From Rummeliibacillus pycnus_B (GTDB taxonomy: Bacteria; Bacillota; Bacilli; Bacillales_A; Planococcaceae), in assembly GCF_050459865.1 (NCBI RefSeq), contig NZ_JBCMNM010000031.1:21139-85138 (forward strand): DNA of 64,000 nucleotides, given 5' to 3'. Below are positions 52,341-61,386 of this stretch, piece by piece. The translations under genes and the position numbers were made by a program. Each line of letters starts with the position of its first letter. Position 1 is the first letter of the stretch. Below the pieces are notes generated by a model. It worked only from the letters and a program-made list of their open reading frames with translations. It did not search any database and was not told where the DNA came from.

Positions 52341-55300
52341 TTACATATTCCGTCTATATTGACCACCAACTTCGTATAATGCGTTGGTAATTTGGCCCAG
52401 ACTGGCTACTTTTACGGTTTGCATTAGTTCTTCGAAAATGTTGCCACCTTGTTTAGCTGTTTCTTTTAGTTTTTGTAATGCTATTTTAGATTCTTCTGCA
52501 TTTTGTTGTTGGAAACTACGCAAATTTTGGATTTGAGCGTCTTTTTCTTCTATTGATGCTCTTGCGATTTCCATACTGTTGATTGCTTCTTGAGATGGTG
52601 GATTTGGATTCAAATAAGTATTGACCCCAATAATCGGTAGTTTTCCTGAATGCTTTAATGATTCATAGTACATGGATTCTTCTTGAATTTTGCCTCGTTG
52701 GTATTGAGTTTCCATGGCACCGAGTACGCCACCTCTATCGTTCATTCGATCAAACTCAGCAAGTACGGCTTCTTCCACAAGCTCTGTTAAATCTTCAATA
52801 ATAAACGATCCTTGTAATGGGTTTTCATTTTTTGTTAAACCATGTTCTTTTGTAATAATCATTTGAATCGCCATCGCACGGCGCACCGATTCTTCTGTTG
52901 GCGTTGTAATCGCTTCATCATAAGCGTTTGTATGCAGTGAGTTACAGTTATCATGCAATGCCATCAACGCTTGCAATGTTGTGCGAATATCGTTGAAGTC
53001 AATTTCTTGAGCATGCAAGCTTCTTCCAGATGTTTGGATATGATATTTTAATTTTTGGCTACGTTCATTTGCTCCATATAAATCGCGCATCGTAACTGCC
53101 CAAATTCGGCGAGCCACCCGACCAATTACACTATATTCCGGATCAAGTCCATTTGAGAAGAAGAATGAAAGATTCGGAGCAAAATCATCAATATTCATCC
53201 CACGACTTAAATAGTATTCTACATACGTAAAGCCATTTGCTAATGTGAAAGCGAGCTGTGAAATTGGGTTAGCACCCGCTTCTGCAATATGATAGCCAGA
53301 AATTGATACTGAATAATAATTGCGAACTTTTTCATCAATAAAATATTGTTGAATATCTCCCATCATACGTAGTGCAAATTCAGTTGAAAAGATACATGTA
53401 TTTTGTCCTTGGTCTTCTTTTAAAATATCCGCTTGCACTGTACCGCGAACAACGTTTAATGTTTTTGCTCTTGTTTCAGAAAATTCTTCGACTGTTAAAG
53501 TACGGCCAAGTTCTTGTTCACGTAACTGCACTTGTTGATCGATTGCCGTATTCATGAACATAGCTAAAATAATTGGAGCAGGTCCATTAATTGTCATAGA
53601 TACAGATGTTGATGGTGCGCATAAGTCAAATCCTGCATAGAGTTTTTTCATATCTTCTAGGGTACAAATGCTAACACCTGATTCACCTACTTTGCCATAA
53701 ATATCTGGTCGCTCGTCTGGATCTTCCCCATATAATGTTACAGAATCAAATGCTGTTGATAAACGTTTTGCATCGTCATCTTTTGATAAATAATGGAAGC
53801 GACGATTTGTCCGTTCCGGCGTACCTTCCCCAGCAAATTGACGTTTAGGATCTTCACCTTGTCGTTTGAATGGGAACACACCTGCAGTATATGGAAATGA
53901 TCCAGGAACATTTTCTGCATAAACCCAACGTAGAATTTCACCATAGTCCACGAATTTTGGTAGTACGACTTTTGGTATTTTCAAACCTGATAAGCTTGTA
54001 GTTGTTAATAACGTACGAATCTCTTTATCTCGAACTTTTGTTACGAGTTCGTCTCCACTGTAACTTTCCTTTAAAGTCTTCCAATTTTCCAAGATTTGTT
54101 TCGATTGTGTTGTTAGCTGATCTTTTACACCCTCAATAAGTTGCTTCAATGATTGTACAAGCGCATCTTCTGGTGATTTCTCTTGTACCATCTGAAGTGA
54201 GCCTTCTAATTGGAATAGTTTTCTTGCTAGTTCTACTTGTTGCTCTGATTTTTTATGATATCCTCGCACTGTTTCTGAAATTTCTCGTAAATAGTAGTGA
54301 CGATCATTTGGGATGATAACATTTTGCTTTTGTGTTTTTACAAATTGTTCATAGGATGTTTGCCAATCATAGCCACATTTTTTATTAATAATTTGAATCA
54401 ATGCCGCAAATAGGGAGTTTGTTCCTTTGTCATTGAATTGGCTTGCGATCGTGCCATAAACAGGCATGGTATCAATGTCCTGATCCCATAATTCACGGCT
54501 ACGTTGATACTGTTTTTGCACTTGACGTAATGCATCTTCTGAACCTTTTCTTTCGAATTTGTTGATGACGATTAAATCCGCGAAATCAATCATATCGATT
54601 TTCTCTAATTGTGTTGGAGCACCAAATTCGCTTGTCATCACATACATTGATAAATCAGAAATGCTTGTAATCGCAGCATCACCTTGCCCAATTCCACTCG
54701 TTTCAACCACGATTAAATCAAATCCTGCAACTTTTACAATATCTAAAACATCTCCAAGTGCAGCGGATAATTCTGTATGTGAATTGCGTGTTGCTAAACT
54801 ACGCATATAAACGCGATTATTGAAGATTGCATTCATACGAATTCGGTCCCCAAGGAGTGCTCCTCCCGTTTTCTGTTTTGTTGGATCAATGGAGATAATG
54901 GCGATTTTCTTATCTGGAAATTCATGTAAGAAACGGCGAATTAATTCATCAGTTAATGAACTTTTCCCTGCTCCGCCTGTACCTGTAATGCCTAATACAG
55001 GTGTCTGTTTAGATATTTCTCTTGCTGTTTGTAACAGCTCGCCAATTCCATCTTGTTCTCCTTCCTCAACTGCTGTTATAAGCTGTGCAAGCACTTCCGG
55101 GTTTTCTGTATGAAGTTGATTTAATTTATCAATTAGGTCATTTTTTACCGTTGAATAGTCACTTTTTTCAATCATACTATTAATCATGCCTTGTAACCCT
55201 AGTGCTAAGCCATCTTCAGGTGAGAATAGATTTTTTACTCCATAATCTTGTAGCTCTTTAATTTCCTTCGGTAGAATTACTCCACCGCCTCCGCCGAAAA

Positions 55301-55589
55301 TACCGATATGTGGTGCTCTTTTTTCATTTAGAAGATCGTGCATATATTTAAAATATTCCATATGGCCGCCTTGATAAGAAGAAATAGCTATTCCTTGTGC
55401 ATCTTCTTGAATAGCAGCGTTAACAACTTCCTCCACAGAACGATTGTGTCCTAAATGTATGACTTCAACACCGCTAGATTGTAAAATACGGCGCATAATA
55501 TTAATGGATGCATCATGACCATCAAAAAGGCTTGATGCTGTCACAAAACGAACATGATGTTGCGGTTTATAAACTTCCACCTTTGTCAT
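52341..55589 (-). CDS. icmF: Fused isobutyryl-CoA mutase IcmF
   Basis: 1082 residues. Order: B12-binding domain (about 12-140, cobalt-ligating His25 in DGHDAS, and the SYQGG region), MeaI-type GTPase chaperone (about 195-410; Walker A GTGGAGKSS with Lys209, and NKFE), then the acyl-CoA-binding TIM barrel (about 560-1080). Adenosylcobalamin enzyme that isomerises isobutyryl-CoA and butyryl-CoA, and in some members isovaleryl/pivalyl-CoA; the exact substrate cannot be told here. Lies downstream of a TetR gene behind a hairpin with a U-run. Confidence 0.95.
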   Translation of the reverse strand: MTKVEVYKPQHHVRFVTASSLFDGHDASINIMRRILQSSGVEVIHLGHNRSVEEVVNAAIQEDAQGIAISSYQGGHMEYFKYMHDLLNEKRAPHIGIFGGGGGVILPKEIKELQDYGVKNLFSPEDGLALGLQGMINSMIEKSDYSTVKNDLIDKLNQLHTENPEVLAQLITAVEEGEQDGIGELLQTAREISKQTPVLGITGTGGAGKSSLTDELIRRFLHEFPDKKIAIISIDPTKQKTGGALLGDRIRMNAIFNNRVYMRSLATRNSHTELSAALGDVLDIVKVAGFDLIVVETSGIGQGDAAITSISDLSMYVMTSEFGAPTQLEKIDMIDFADLIVINKFERKGSEDALRQVQKQYQRSRELWDQDIDTMPVYGTIASQFNDKGTNSLFAALIQIINKKCGYDWQTSYEQFVKTQKQNVIIPNDRHYYLREISETVRGYHKKSEQQVELARKLFQLEGSLQMVQEKSPEDALVQSLKQLIEGVKDQLTTQSKQILENWKTLKESYSGDELVTKVRDKEIRTLLTTTSLSGLKIPKVVLPKFVDYGEILRWVYAENVPGSFPYTAGVFPFKRQGEDPKRQFAGEGTPERTNRRFHYLSKDDDAKRLSTAFDSVTLYGEDPDERPDIYGKVGESGVSICTLEDMKKLYAGFDLCAPSTSVSMTINGPAPIILAMFMNTAIDQQVQLREQELGRTLTVEEFSETRAKTLNVVRGTVQADILKEDQGQNTCIFSTEFALRMMGDIQQYFIDEKVRNYYSVSISGYHIAEAGANPISQLAFTLANGFTYVEYYLSRGMNIDDFAPNLSFFFSNGLDPEYSVIGRVARRIWAVTMRDLYGANERSQKLKYHIQTSGRSLHAQEIDFNDIRTTLQALMALHDNCNSLHTNAYDEAITTPTEESVRRAMAIQMIITKEHGLTKNENPLQGSFIIEDLTELVEEAVLAEFDRMNDRGGVLGAMETQYQRGKIQEESMYYESLKHSGKLPIIGVNTYLNPNPPSQEAINSMEIARASIEEKDAQIQNLRSFQQQNAEESKIALQKLKETAKQGGNIFEELMQTVKVASLGQITNALYEVGGQYRRNM

Positions 55590-55637
55590 TTAATGAGTCC
55601 CCCTTATTTTAATTGAACATTTCTCCAGGTATAAAAA

Positions 55638-55690
55638 ATGCAAGGTAAAAAACGACAATCACATTGCTGTTTGTGTTTTCTTCCTTGCAT
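55638..55690 (-). terminator. Terminator or attenuator between the TetR gene and icmF
   Basis: ATGCAAGG/CCTTGCAT outer arms with a 37-nt partly paired interior, then TTTTTTAT on the minus strand, 11 bp after the TetR stop and about 50 bp before icmF. Confidence 0.65.
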
Positions 55691-55700
55691 CCGTAATCCT

Positions 55701-56327
55701 TTATATTTGAATACCATTCAATAATATCTTTGTTTGCATTTTGGAATAGTCTTCTATTTTAAAATTCTTGCGCCATGCCCATCTGCGAAAGGCCCATGCC
55801 TGACCTTGAAGGACGATTTGGTGGGCAAGTAGTTTAATTTCTTTTTTAGGCATCTCTAGCTCACTAGAATTCACACAGCCTACTAATATACTCTCAAAAA
55901 GTCCAACCATCTCAATTTCTTTAGACAATACATATTCAAGAGCATCTTTTGGCAATGATTTCGACTCTTGATACATGACAAGCATTTCGTCTTGCATATC
56001 ATCTACGAGTAAATAATACTGATTTATAGCCGCAATCAACCCTTCAATTGTAGCTTCTTGTTGTTCAATAGGTCCTAATCTTTTTTGAACTTCTAGATAA
56101 ATATTGTCACATACAAGATAGAGAATGTCTTCTTTGGTACGAATATATTCGTAGAGTGTACCTATACTGAAGCCAGCTGTTTTGGCGATTTCCCTTGTCG
56201 TCGTTCGATGAAAGCCTTTTTCTTTAAAAAGACGAACCGCAGCTTGGATTACTTCTGTTCTTCTTTTTTCTATTAAACTTTCATCTTTGATAGATGTGAG
56301 AACCTGTCTTTTATGTTCTTTTGCCAT
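55701..56327 (-). CDS. TetR-family regulator, probable acyl-CoA-responsive repressor
   Basis: 208 residues. N-terminal TetR helix-turn-helix (about 22-68) with KGFHRTTTREIAKTAGFSIGTLYEYI. The C-terminal effector domain is helical and unassigned. It starts 3 bp after the acyl-CoA dehydrogenase stop and sits inside a fatty-acid degradation cluster whose promoters carry FadR-like palindromes, so it is the best candidate to bind them; this is inference. It is not clearly B. subtilis FadR itself. Confidence 0.88.
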   Translation of the reverse strand: MAKEHKRQVLTSIKDESLIEKRRTEVIQAAVRLFKEKGFHRTTTREIAKTAGFSIGTLYEYIRTKEDILYLVCDNIYLEVQKRLGPIEQQEATIEGLIAAINQYYLLVDDMQDEMLVMYQESKSLPKDALEYVLSKEIEMVGLFESILVGCVNSSELEMPKKEIKLLAHQIVLQGQAWAFRRWAWRKNFKIEDYSKMQTKILLNGIQI

Positions 56328-56330
56328 CTA

Positions 56331-57467
56331 TTATTTTAATAATATACGAGAGATCACGAGACGTTGAATTTCTTGAGTACCCTCGTAAATTTGAGTAATT
56401 TTCGCATCACGCATGAAACGTTCTACTGGATAATCTTTTGTATAACCGTAACCGCCAAAAACTTGAACTGCTTCAGTTGTTACTTTCATTGCCGTATCTC
56501 CAGCCATTAATTTAGCCATTGCAGATTGTTTGCCGTATGGAAGATTATTTGATTCTAACCATGCAGCTTGATAAGTTAAAAGTCTTGAAGCTTCTGTAGA
56601 AGTTGCCATATCCGCTAATTTAAACGATATACCTTGGTTGGCAGAAATCGGTTTACCGAATTGTACGCGTTCTTTTGAGTAAGCTACTGCAGCATCTACT
56701 GCACCTTGAGCGATACCAACAGCTTGAGCTGCAATGCCATTACGTCCACCGTCTAATGTTTTCATTGCAATCTTGAAGCCATCCCCTTCTGCTCCAAGTA
56801 AGTTTTCTTTTGGAACACGGCAGTTATCAAAAATGATTTCTGTTGTAGGTGATGAACGAATCCCCATTTTCTTTTCTTTTTTCCCTACAGAGAAACCCTC
56901 AAAATCTGCTTCTACTATAAATGCTGAAGTACCATTTTTAGATTCAGGATCTGTTACTGCAAAAACAACATAAATATCTGCAATCCCACCGTTTGTGATA
57001 AAGATTTTAGAACCATTTAAAACATAATGATCACCATCTAGTTTTGCTGTTGTTTTCATACCGCCAGCATCAGAACCTGATCCTGGTTCTGTTAAACCAT
57101 AAGCACCGATTTTCTTCCCTTCAGCCATCGGACGTAAATATTTTTGTTTTTGCTCTTCCGTACCAAATTTGTAAACTGGCCATCCCGCAAGTGAAGTATG
57201 TGCAGAAAGTGTTACACCTGTAGATGCACAAACACGTGATAATTCTTCCACTGCAATAACGTAAGCTAAGTAATCTGAACCGATACCACCGTATTCTTCT
57301 GGCCAAGGAATCCCCGTTAATCCTAACTCTGCCATTTGGTCGAAAATTGCACGATCGAATGTTTCATTTTCATCACGTTCTCCAGCTGTTGGTGCTACTT
57401 CATTTTCAGCAAAGTCTCTTACCATTTTTCGAATCATTTCATGTTCTTCAGATAGTGTAAAGTTCAT
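56331..57467 (-). CDS. Acyl-CoA dehydrogenase (copy 1)
   Basis: 378 residues from ATG 57467 (SD AAAGGGG; family start MNFTLSEEHEMIRKMVRDFA). FAD enzyme that forms the 2,3-enoyl-CoA. Signatures AYGLTEPGSGSDAGG, FITNGGIADIYVVFA and the C-terminal QIYEGTQEIQRLVISRILL; the catalytic Glu lies in the IYEGT motif, as in short/branched-chain members. Paralogue of the product at 57908. Confidence 0.94.
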   Translation of the reverse strand: MNFTLSEEHEMIRKMVRDFAENEVAPTAGERDENETFDRAIFDQMAELGLTGIPWPEEYGGIGSDYLAYVIAVEELSRVCASTGVTLSAHTSLAGWPVYKFGTEEQKQKYLRPMAEGKKIGAYGLTEPGSGSDAGGMKTTAKLDGDHYVLNGSKIFITNGGIADIYVVFAVTDPESKNGTSAFIVEADFEGFSVGKKEKKMGIRSSPTTEIIFDNCRVPKENLLGAEGDGFKIAMKTLDGGRNGIAAQAVGIAQGAVDAAVAYSKERVQFGKPISANQGISFKLADMATSTEASRLLTYQAAWLESNNLPYGKQSAMAKLMAGDTAMKVTTEAVQVFGGYGYTKDYPVERFMRDAKITQIYEGTQEIQRLVISRILLK

Positions 57468-57660
57468 CCCTAATATCCCCTTTGTTTTATATTTAGGCAT
57501 GTAGTACTTTAACATGGCCTTGTTTTATGAAAATACCCCTTTATTTTCTAAGCTTTGTTTTACTATAATGTTGATATTTTACTATTTTTGCTACAACCAG
57601 ACGCTTGAGGCTACTGAAAAAATGTGGTAACTCATCTATTGTATATATCCGCTATTGCAT
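57468..57660. other. Upstream region of acyl-CoA dehydrogenase copy 1
   Basis: AT-rich. No operator of the type found before fadF and thlA was seen. The part from 57610 resembles the flank of the repeat copy at the window end. Confidence 0.5.
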
Positions 57661-57769
57661 GAAGTGGAATTAGCTCCGCTTTCCGTGGGCGAACTGACGA
57701 GCCTCCTCGCTGCGCTGCGGGGTCTCGTCTAGTCCGTTTTCCCACAGGAGTCTCCGCTAATTCCACTTC
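57661..57769. repeat. ~100-bp imperfect palindromic intergenic repeat, copy 2
   Basis: Perfect 13-bp terminal inverted arms GAAGTGGAATTAG/CTAATTCCACTTC around the G+C-rich core seen at 4842-4938 (GCTTTCCGTGGGC, GAGCCTCCTC, TGCGGGGTCTCG, CCCACAGGAGTC). Splits the two acyl-CoA dehydrogenase genes. Confidence 0.85.
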
Positions 57770-57907
57770 AAATAAGATAGCCACACAAGATTTTTATCAT
57801 AAAAATTCAGCTTTTTTTACTTTTTGCACTCGGACTCTTTGTAAAGGTCGTCCCCTATAACAAGTATTATGAATTTCAAAAAATCAACATTATCTAACAT
57901 AGCCGTT

Positions 57908-59038
57908 TTATAAACATCTCGATATCACCATTCTCTGAATCTCACTTGTACCCTCGTAGATTTCTGTTACTTTTGCATCGCGGAAGTAACGTTCTACTGG
58001 ATAGTCTTCGGTATAACCATACCCACCAAATATTTGAATGGCTTCTGTTGTAACATTAACAGCTGTTTTGGAAGCAAAAAGCTTTGCCATTGATGCTTCC
58101 TTTCGGCAAGGTTTTCCCATTGCTCTTAAATTTGCTGCTTTAAAAACAAGCAATTTAGCTGCTTCAATTTCTGTTGCCATGTCTGCTAATTTAAATGAAA
58201 TTCCTTGATTTGCTGCAATTGGTTTACCAAATTGTTTACGTTCAGCTGCATATCTTGTTGCTTCATCTAAAGCTGCTTCTGCAATCCCCAAGCTTTGCGC
58301 AGCAATACCGATGCGTCCGACATCTAAATTCGCCATAGCGATTTTAAATCCTTCCCCTTCTGCACCTAGTAAATTTTCAGCTGGGACTTTCATTTGCTCG
58401 AATGTAAGCTGTACCGTTCTCGAACCATGAAGCCCCATTTTCTTTTCATTTTTGCCAACAATTAAACCTGGTGTATCTTTGTCAACGATAAATGCTGAAA
58501 TTCCATTCGCTCCATTTGATGGATTAGTAGAGGCAAATACGATATAAACATCTGCCTCTCCACCATTCGTAATAAACACTTTGGAACCATTCAGTTCGTA
58601 ATGATCTCCAACCTTTACTGCTCTCGTTTTCAAAGATCCTGCATCAGATCCTGACGATGGTTCTGTTAAGCAAAATGCACCTAAATATTCTCCAGAAGCA
58701 AGTTTTGGAACATAACGTTTTTTTTGATCCTCATTGCCGAAATAGAGAATTGGATTTGTTCCGACCGATGTATGCACAGACAAAATCACCCCGATAACTG
58801 CACTTACCTTTGATAGTTCGTTTATAGCGATAATATAAGATGTGAAATCCATCTCAGAACCGCCATATTTTGCTGGTGCTGTAATGCCCATAAGCCCTAG
58901 CTCTCCCATCTTCGCTAGAATATCACGTGGAAAATCCCCATTTTCCATGTATTGGACTTGTGGTGCAATAACATCTTTTGCAAAATCCCGAACCATATTG
59001 CGCATCATTAATTGTTCTTCCGTGAACTGTAAATTCAT
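57908..59038 (-). CDS. acdA: Acyl-CoA dehydrogenase (copy 2)
   Basis: 376 residues. Same family as the product at 56331: FCLTEPSSGSDAGSL, FITNGGEADVYIVFA, EIYEGTSEIQRMVISR. Position near fadF recalls B. subtilis acdA. SD AAAGGGGAG before the ATG. The two copies differ throughout, so they probably take different chain lengths or branched substrates rather than being a recent duplication. Confidence 0.94.
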   Translation of the reverse strand: MNLQFTEEQLMMRNMVRDFAKDVIAPQVQYMENGDFPRDILAKMGELGLMGITAPAKYGGSEMDFTSYIIAINELSKVSAVIGVILSVHTSVGTNPILYFGNEDQKKRYVPKLASGEYLGAFCLTEPSSGSDAGSLKTRAVKVGDHYELNGSKVFITNGGEADVYIVFASTNPSNGANGISAFIVDKDTPGLIVGKNEKKMGLHGSRTVQLTFEQMKVPAENLLGAEGEGFKIAMANLDVGRIGIAAQSLGIAEAALDEATRYAAERKQFGKPIAANQGISFKLADMATEIEAAKLLVFKAANLRAMGKPCRKEASMAKLFASKTAVNVTTEAIQIFGGYGYTEDYPVERYFRDAKVTEIYEGTSEIQRMVISRCL

Positions 59039-59088
59039 GATGAATCTCCCCTTTATCCCGCATTAACGGGCATTAACATCCCACTTCT

Positions 59089-59106
59089 TGAGTGAAGGTT
59101 CACTTT
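59089..59106. promoter_or_regulatory. Weak FadR-like operator upstream of acyl-CoA dehydrogenase copy 2
   Basis: TGAGTGAAGGTTCACTTT matches TGAnTGAnnnTTCAnT of the two stronger sites; central AGTGAA-GG-TTCACT is perfectly symmetric. Confidence 0.4.
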
Positions 59107-59128
59107 ATTGCTAATTCAACTTTCGATT

Positions 59129-59980
59129 TTATTCGTAAGTATAGAACCCACGTCCAGTTTTCTTCCCTAGCCAGCCAGCCTTAACGTATTTTCGTAATAA
59201 CGGGCAAGGACGATATTTGCTATCGCCAAAACCTTCATATAACGTTTCCATAATGTACAGACACGTATCGAGGCCGATGAAGTCTGCTAAAGTTAATGGT
59301 CCCATTGGATGGTTCATGCCAAGTTTCATCACTTCATCGATTGCTTCTTTTGTTGCTACACCTTCATAAAGTGTATAGATTGCTTCATTAATCATTGGCA
59401 TTAAAACTCGATTCGCAACAAATCCAGGGAAATCATTTACTTCCACTGGTACCTTTTCGAGTTTTTCCGTTAGTTCTTCAATCATGTTGTACACTTCATC
59501 AGAAGTCGCTAAGCCTCGAATGATTTCAACAAGCTTCATTACTGGCACTGGATTCATGAAATGCATGCCGATTACTTGTTCTGGACGATTTGTTACTGCT
59601 GCAATTTCTGTAATTGGTAGTGATGATGTATTGGAAGCTAAAATCGTATGCTTTGGTGCGATTTCATCTAGCTGTTTAAAAATAGATTGCTTGATTTCCA
59701 TGTTTTCAACAGCCGCTTCTATCACTAACTCCACATCGTTTACATCACTAAGAGATAACGATTTGGTGATTCTTTCTAAAACAGCATCTTTTTCGTCTTC
59801 CGTCATACGGCCTTTTACAACATTTCTAGAAAGATTTTTGGCAATAGTTTGAATACCTTTTGCAAAGGATTCTTCACTAATGTCATTAAGTTTTACGTCT
59901 AAACCTGCTTGAGCACAAACTTGGGCAATCCCCGATCCCATTTGACCTGCACCAATTACCATTACTTTTTGAATTGTCAT
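59129..59980 (-). CDS. mmgB: 3-hydroxybutyryl-CoA dehydrogenase
   Basis: 283 residues. NAD-binding GAGQMGSGIAQVCAQAG at the N-terminus, catalytic His in GMHFMNPVPVMKLVEI, and the C-terminal LGMNHPMGPLTLADFIGLD domain. Oxidises 3-hydroxyacyl-CoA to acetoacetyl-CoA. Overlaps the thiolase gene by 4 bp (ATGA). Confidence 0.96.
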   Translation of the reverse strand: MTIQKVMVIGAGQMGSGIAQVCAQAGLDVKLNDISEESFAKGIQTIAKNLSRNVVKGRMTEDEKDAVLERITKSLSLSDVNDVELVIEAAVENMEIKQSIFKQLDEIAPKHTILASNTSSLPITEIAAVTNRPEQVIGMHFMNPVPVMKLVEIIRGLATSDEVYNMIEELTEKLEKVPVEVNDFPGFVANRVLMPMINEAIYTLYEGVATKEAIDEVMKLGMNHPMGPLTLADFIGLDTCLYIMETLYEGFGDSKYRPCPLLRKYVKAGWLGKKTGRGFYTYE

Positions 59981-61185
59981 TTCTCCACTCCCTTTTGTGT
60001 TGGGACTTCAATCATGATGGCATCCCCTTGACCACCACCTGAACAAATAGCTGCAATTCCTAGTCCTCCGCCTCGACGTTTTAACTCATATGCTAACGTT
60101 AAAATAATTCTTGCTCCTGATGCGCCTATTGGATGACCTAATGCTACAGCTCCACCATTGACATTGACCTTTTCAGTGTCAAGTTCAGCAATTTTGCTAC
60201 TTGCGAGTGCTACTGCTGCAAAGGCTTCATTGATTTCAAACAAATCAATATCCTCTAATTTTTTACCTGTCTTTTCTAAAATTTTGTTGATAACGAGACC
60301 TGGTGTTTGCGGAAAATCATTCGGTTCTACACCAACTTCCGCATGACCAACGATGTAAGCAAGTGGTGATAACTGATGGTCATCAGCATATTGTTCACTT
60401 GTAACAACAACTGCACATGCACCATCATTTACTCCTGGAGCATTACCGGCTGTAATCGTTCCATCCTTGCTAAATGCTGATTTTAACTTAGTAAGAACTT
60501 CTAGTGATGTGTCTCTACGTGGTGCTTCATCTGTATCAATGATGATGTCGTCACCTTTTCTTTGAGGAATTGACACTGCTACAATCTCTTCAGCAAATTT
60601 CCCTACATCAATTGCTGAAGTTGCCTTTTGATGGCTGCGTAGTGCCCATTCATCTTGCGTTTCTCTAGAAAGTTCGAATTTCTCTGCTGTCTCGTCTCCA
60701 TATGTGCCCATATGTACATTTTGTGGGTGAAAAGCACATGAAAGACCGTCATAAACCATACCATCAACGAGTGTTGCGTCTCCCATGCGCAACCCAAATC
60801 GACCTTTTGGTAAATAATACGGTGCATTTGACATTGATTCCATTCCACCAGCTACAATTACTTGTTCCTCACCTAATCTAATTAGTTGATCTGCAAGTGT
60901 TACACTGCGTAAACCTGATGCACAAACTTTGTTAATCGTTTCTGTTTTTACAGAGTAAGGAATTCCGGCTTTTGTAGCCGCTTGTCGCGAAGGAATTTGA
61001 CCTTGCCCTGCTTGTAATACCGTTCCCATGATGACTTCATCTACTTGCTCTGTTCCAATATTGGAACGCTTTAATGCTTCTTTTATTGCTACACCGCCTA
61101 AGTCACTGGCAGATAAAGTACTAAGTTTACCGCCAAGTTTTCCGAAGGCTGTTCGTGCTCCATCAATAATTACCGCTTTTTGCAA
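59977..61185 (-). CDS. mmgA: Acetyl-CoA acetyltransferase (thiolase)
   Basis: 402 residues from TTG 61185, because SD AAAAGGGGTG then falls 6 nt upstream; a GTG three codons earlier lies within the SD. Active Cys in NKVCASGLRSV, His in ALGHPIGASGAR and second Cys in ICSGGGQGDA. Cleaves or makes acetoacetyl-CoA. First gene of the thiolase-Hbd-dehydrogenase run, behind an operator. Confidence 0.96.
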   Translation of the reverse strand: MQKAVIIDGARTAFGKLGGKLSTLSASDLGGVAIKEALKRSNIGTEQVDEVIMGTVLQAGQGQIPSRQAATKAGIPYSVKTETINKVCASGLRSVTLADQLIRLGEEQVIVAGGMESMSNAPYYLPKGRFGLRMGDATLVDGMVYDGLSCAFHPQNVHMGTYGDETAEKFELSRETQDEWALRSHQKATSAIDVGKFAEEIVAVSIPQRKGDDIIIDTDEAPRRDTSLEVLTKLKSAFSKDGTITAGNAPGVNDGACAVVVTSEQYADDHQLSPLAYIVGHAEVGVEPNDFPQTPGLVINKILEKTGKKLEDIDLFEINEAFAAVALASSKIAELDTEKVNVNGGAVALGHPIGASGARIILTLAYELKRRGGGLGIAAICSGGGQGDAIMIEVPTQKGVEK

Positions 61186-61263
61186 GTTGGACACCCCTTT
61201 TATTTATCATTGGATACGCTTACACAGATTGAGTAAAGAAAACGAGTGCTCGATTTCACACAT

Positions 61264-61281
61264 TGACTGAACGCTCGCTCA
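61264..61281. promoter_or_regulatory. FadR-like operator upstream of the thiolase operon
   Basis: Minus strand TGAGCGAGCGTTCAGTCA, 15 of 18 bases identical to the site before fadF (TGAATGAGCATTCAGTCA), with TGAn(3-4)TCA symmetry as in B. subtilis FadR boxes. Confidence 0.65.
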
Positions 61282-61293
61282 ATTAAATTTTAG

Positions 61294-61327
61294 AAAAAAA
61301 GAGAGGGCTCTTGCTCTCTCTTTTTCA
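61294..61327 (-). terminator. Terminator after fadF
   Basis: AAAAGAGAG/CTCTCTTTT arms and AGC/GCC top around AAGA; minus strand ends in TTTTTTTC. Abuts the thiolase operator. Confidence 0.85.
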
Positions 61328-61386
61328 CTTGTAAATATTGTATAAAATTTTATTATTTTATGCAATACGTTATTTTTTTCTGCTTA

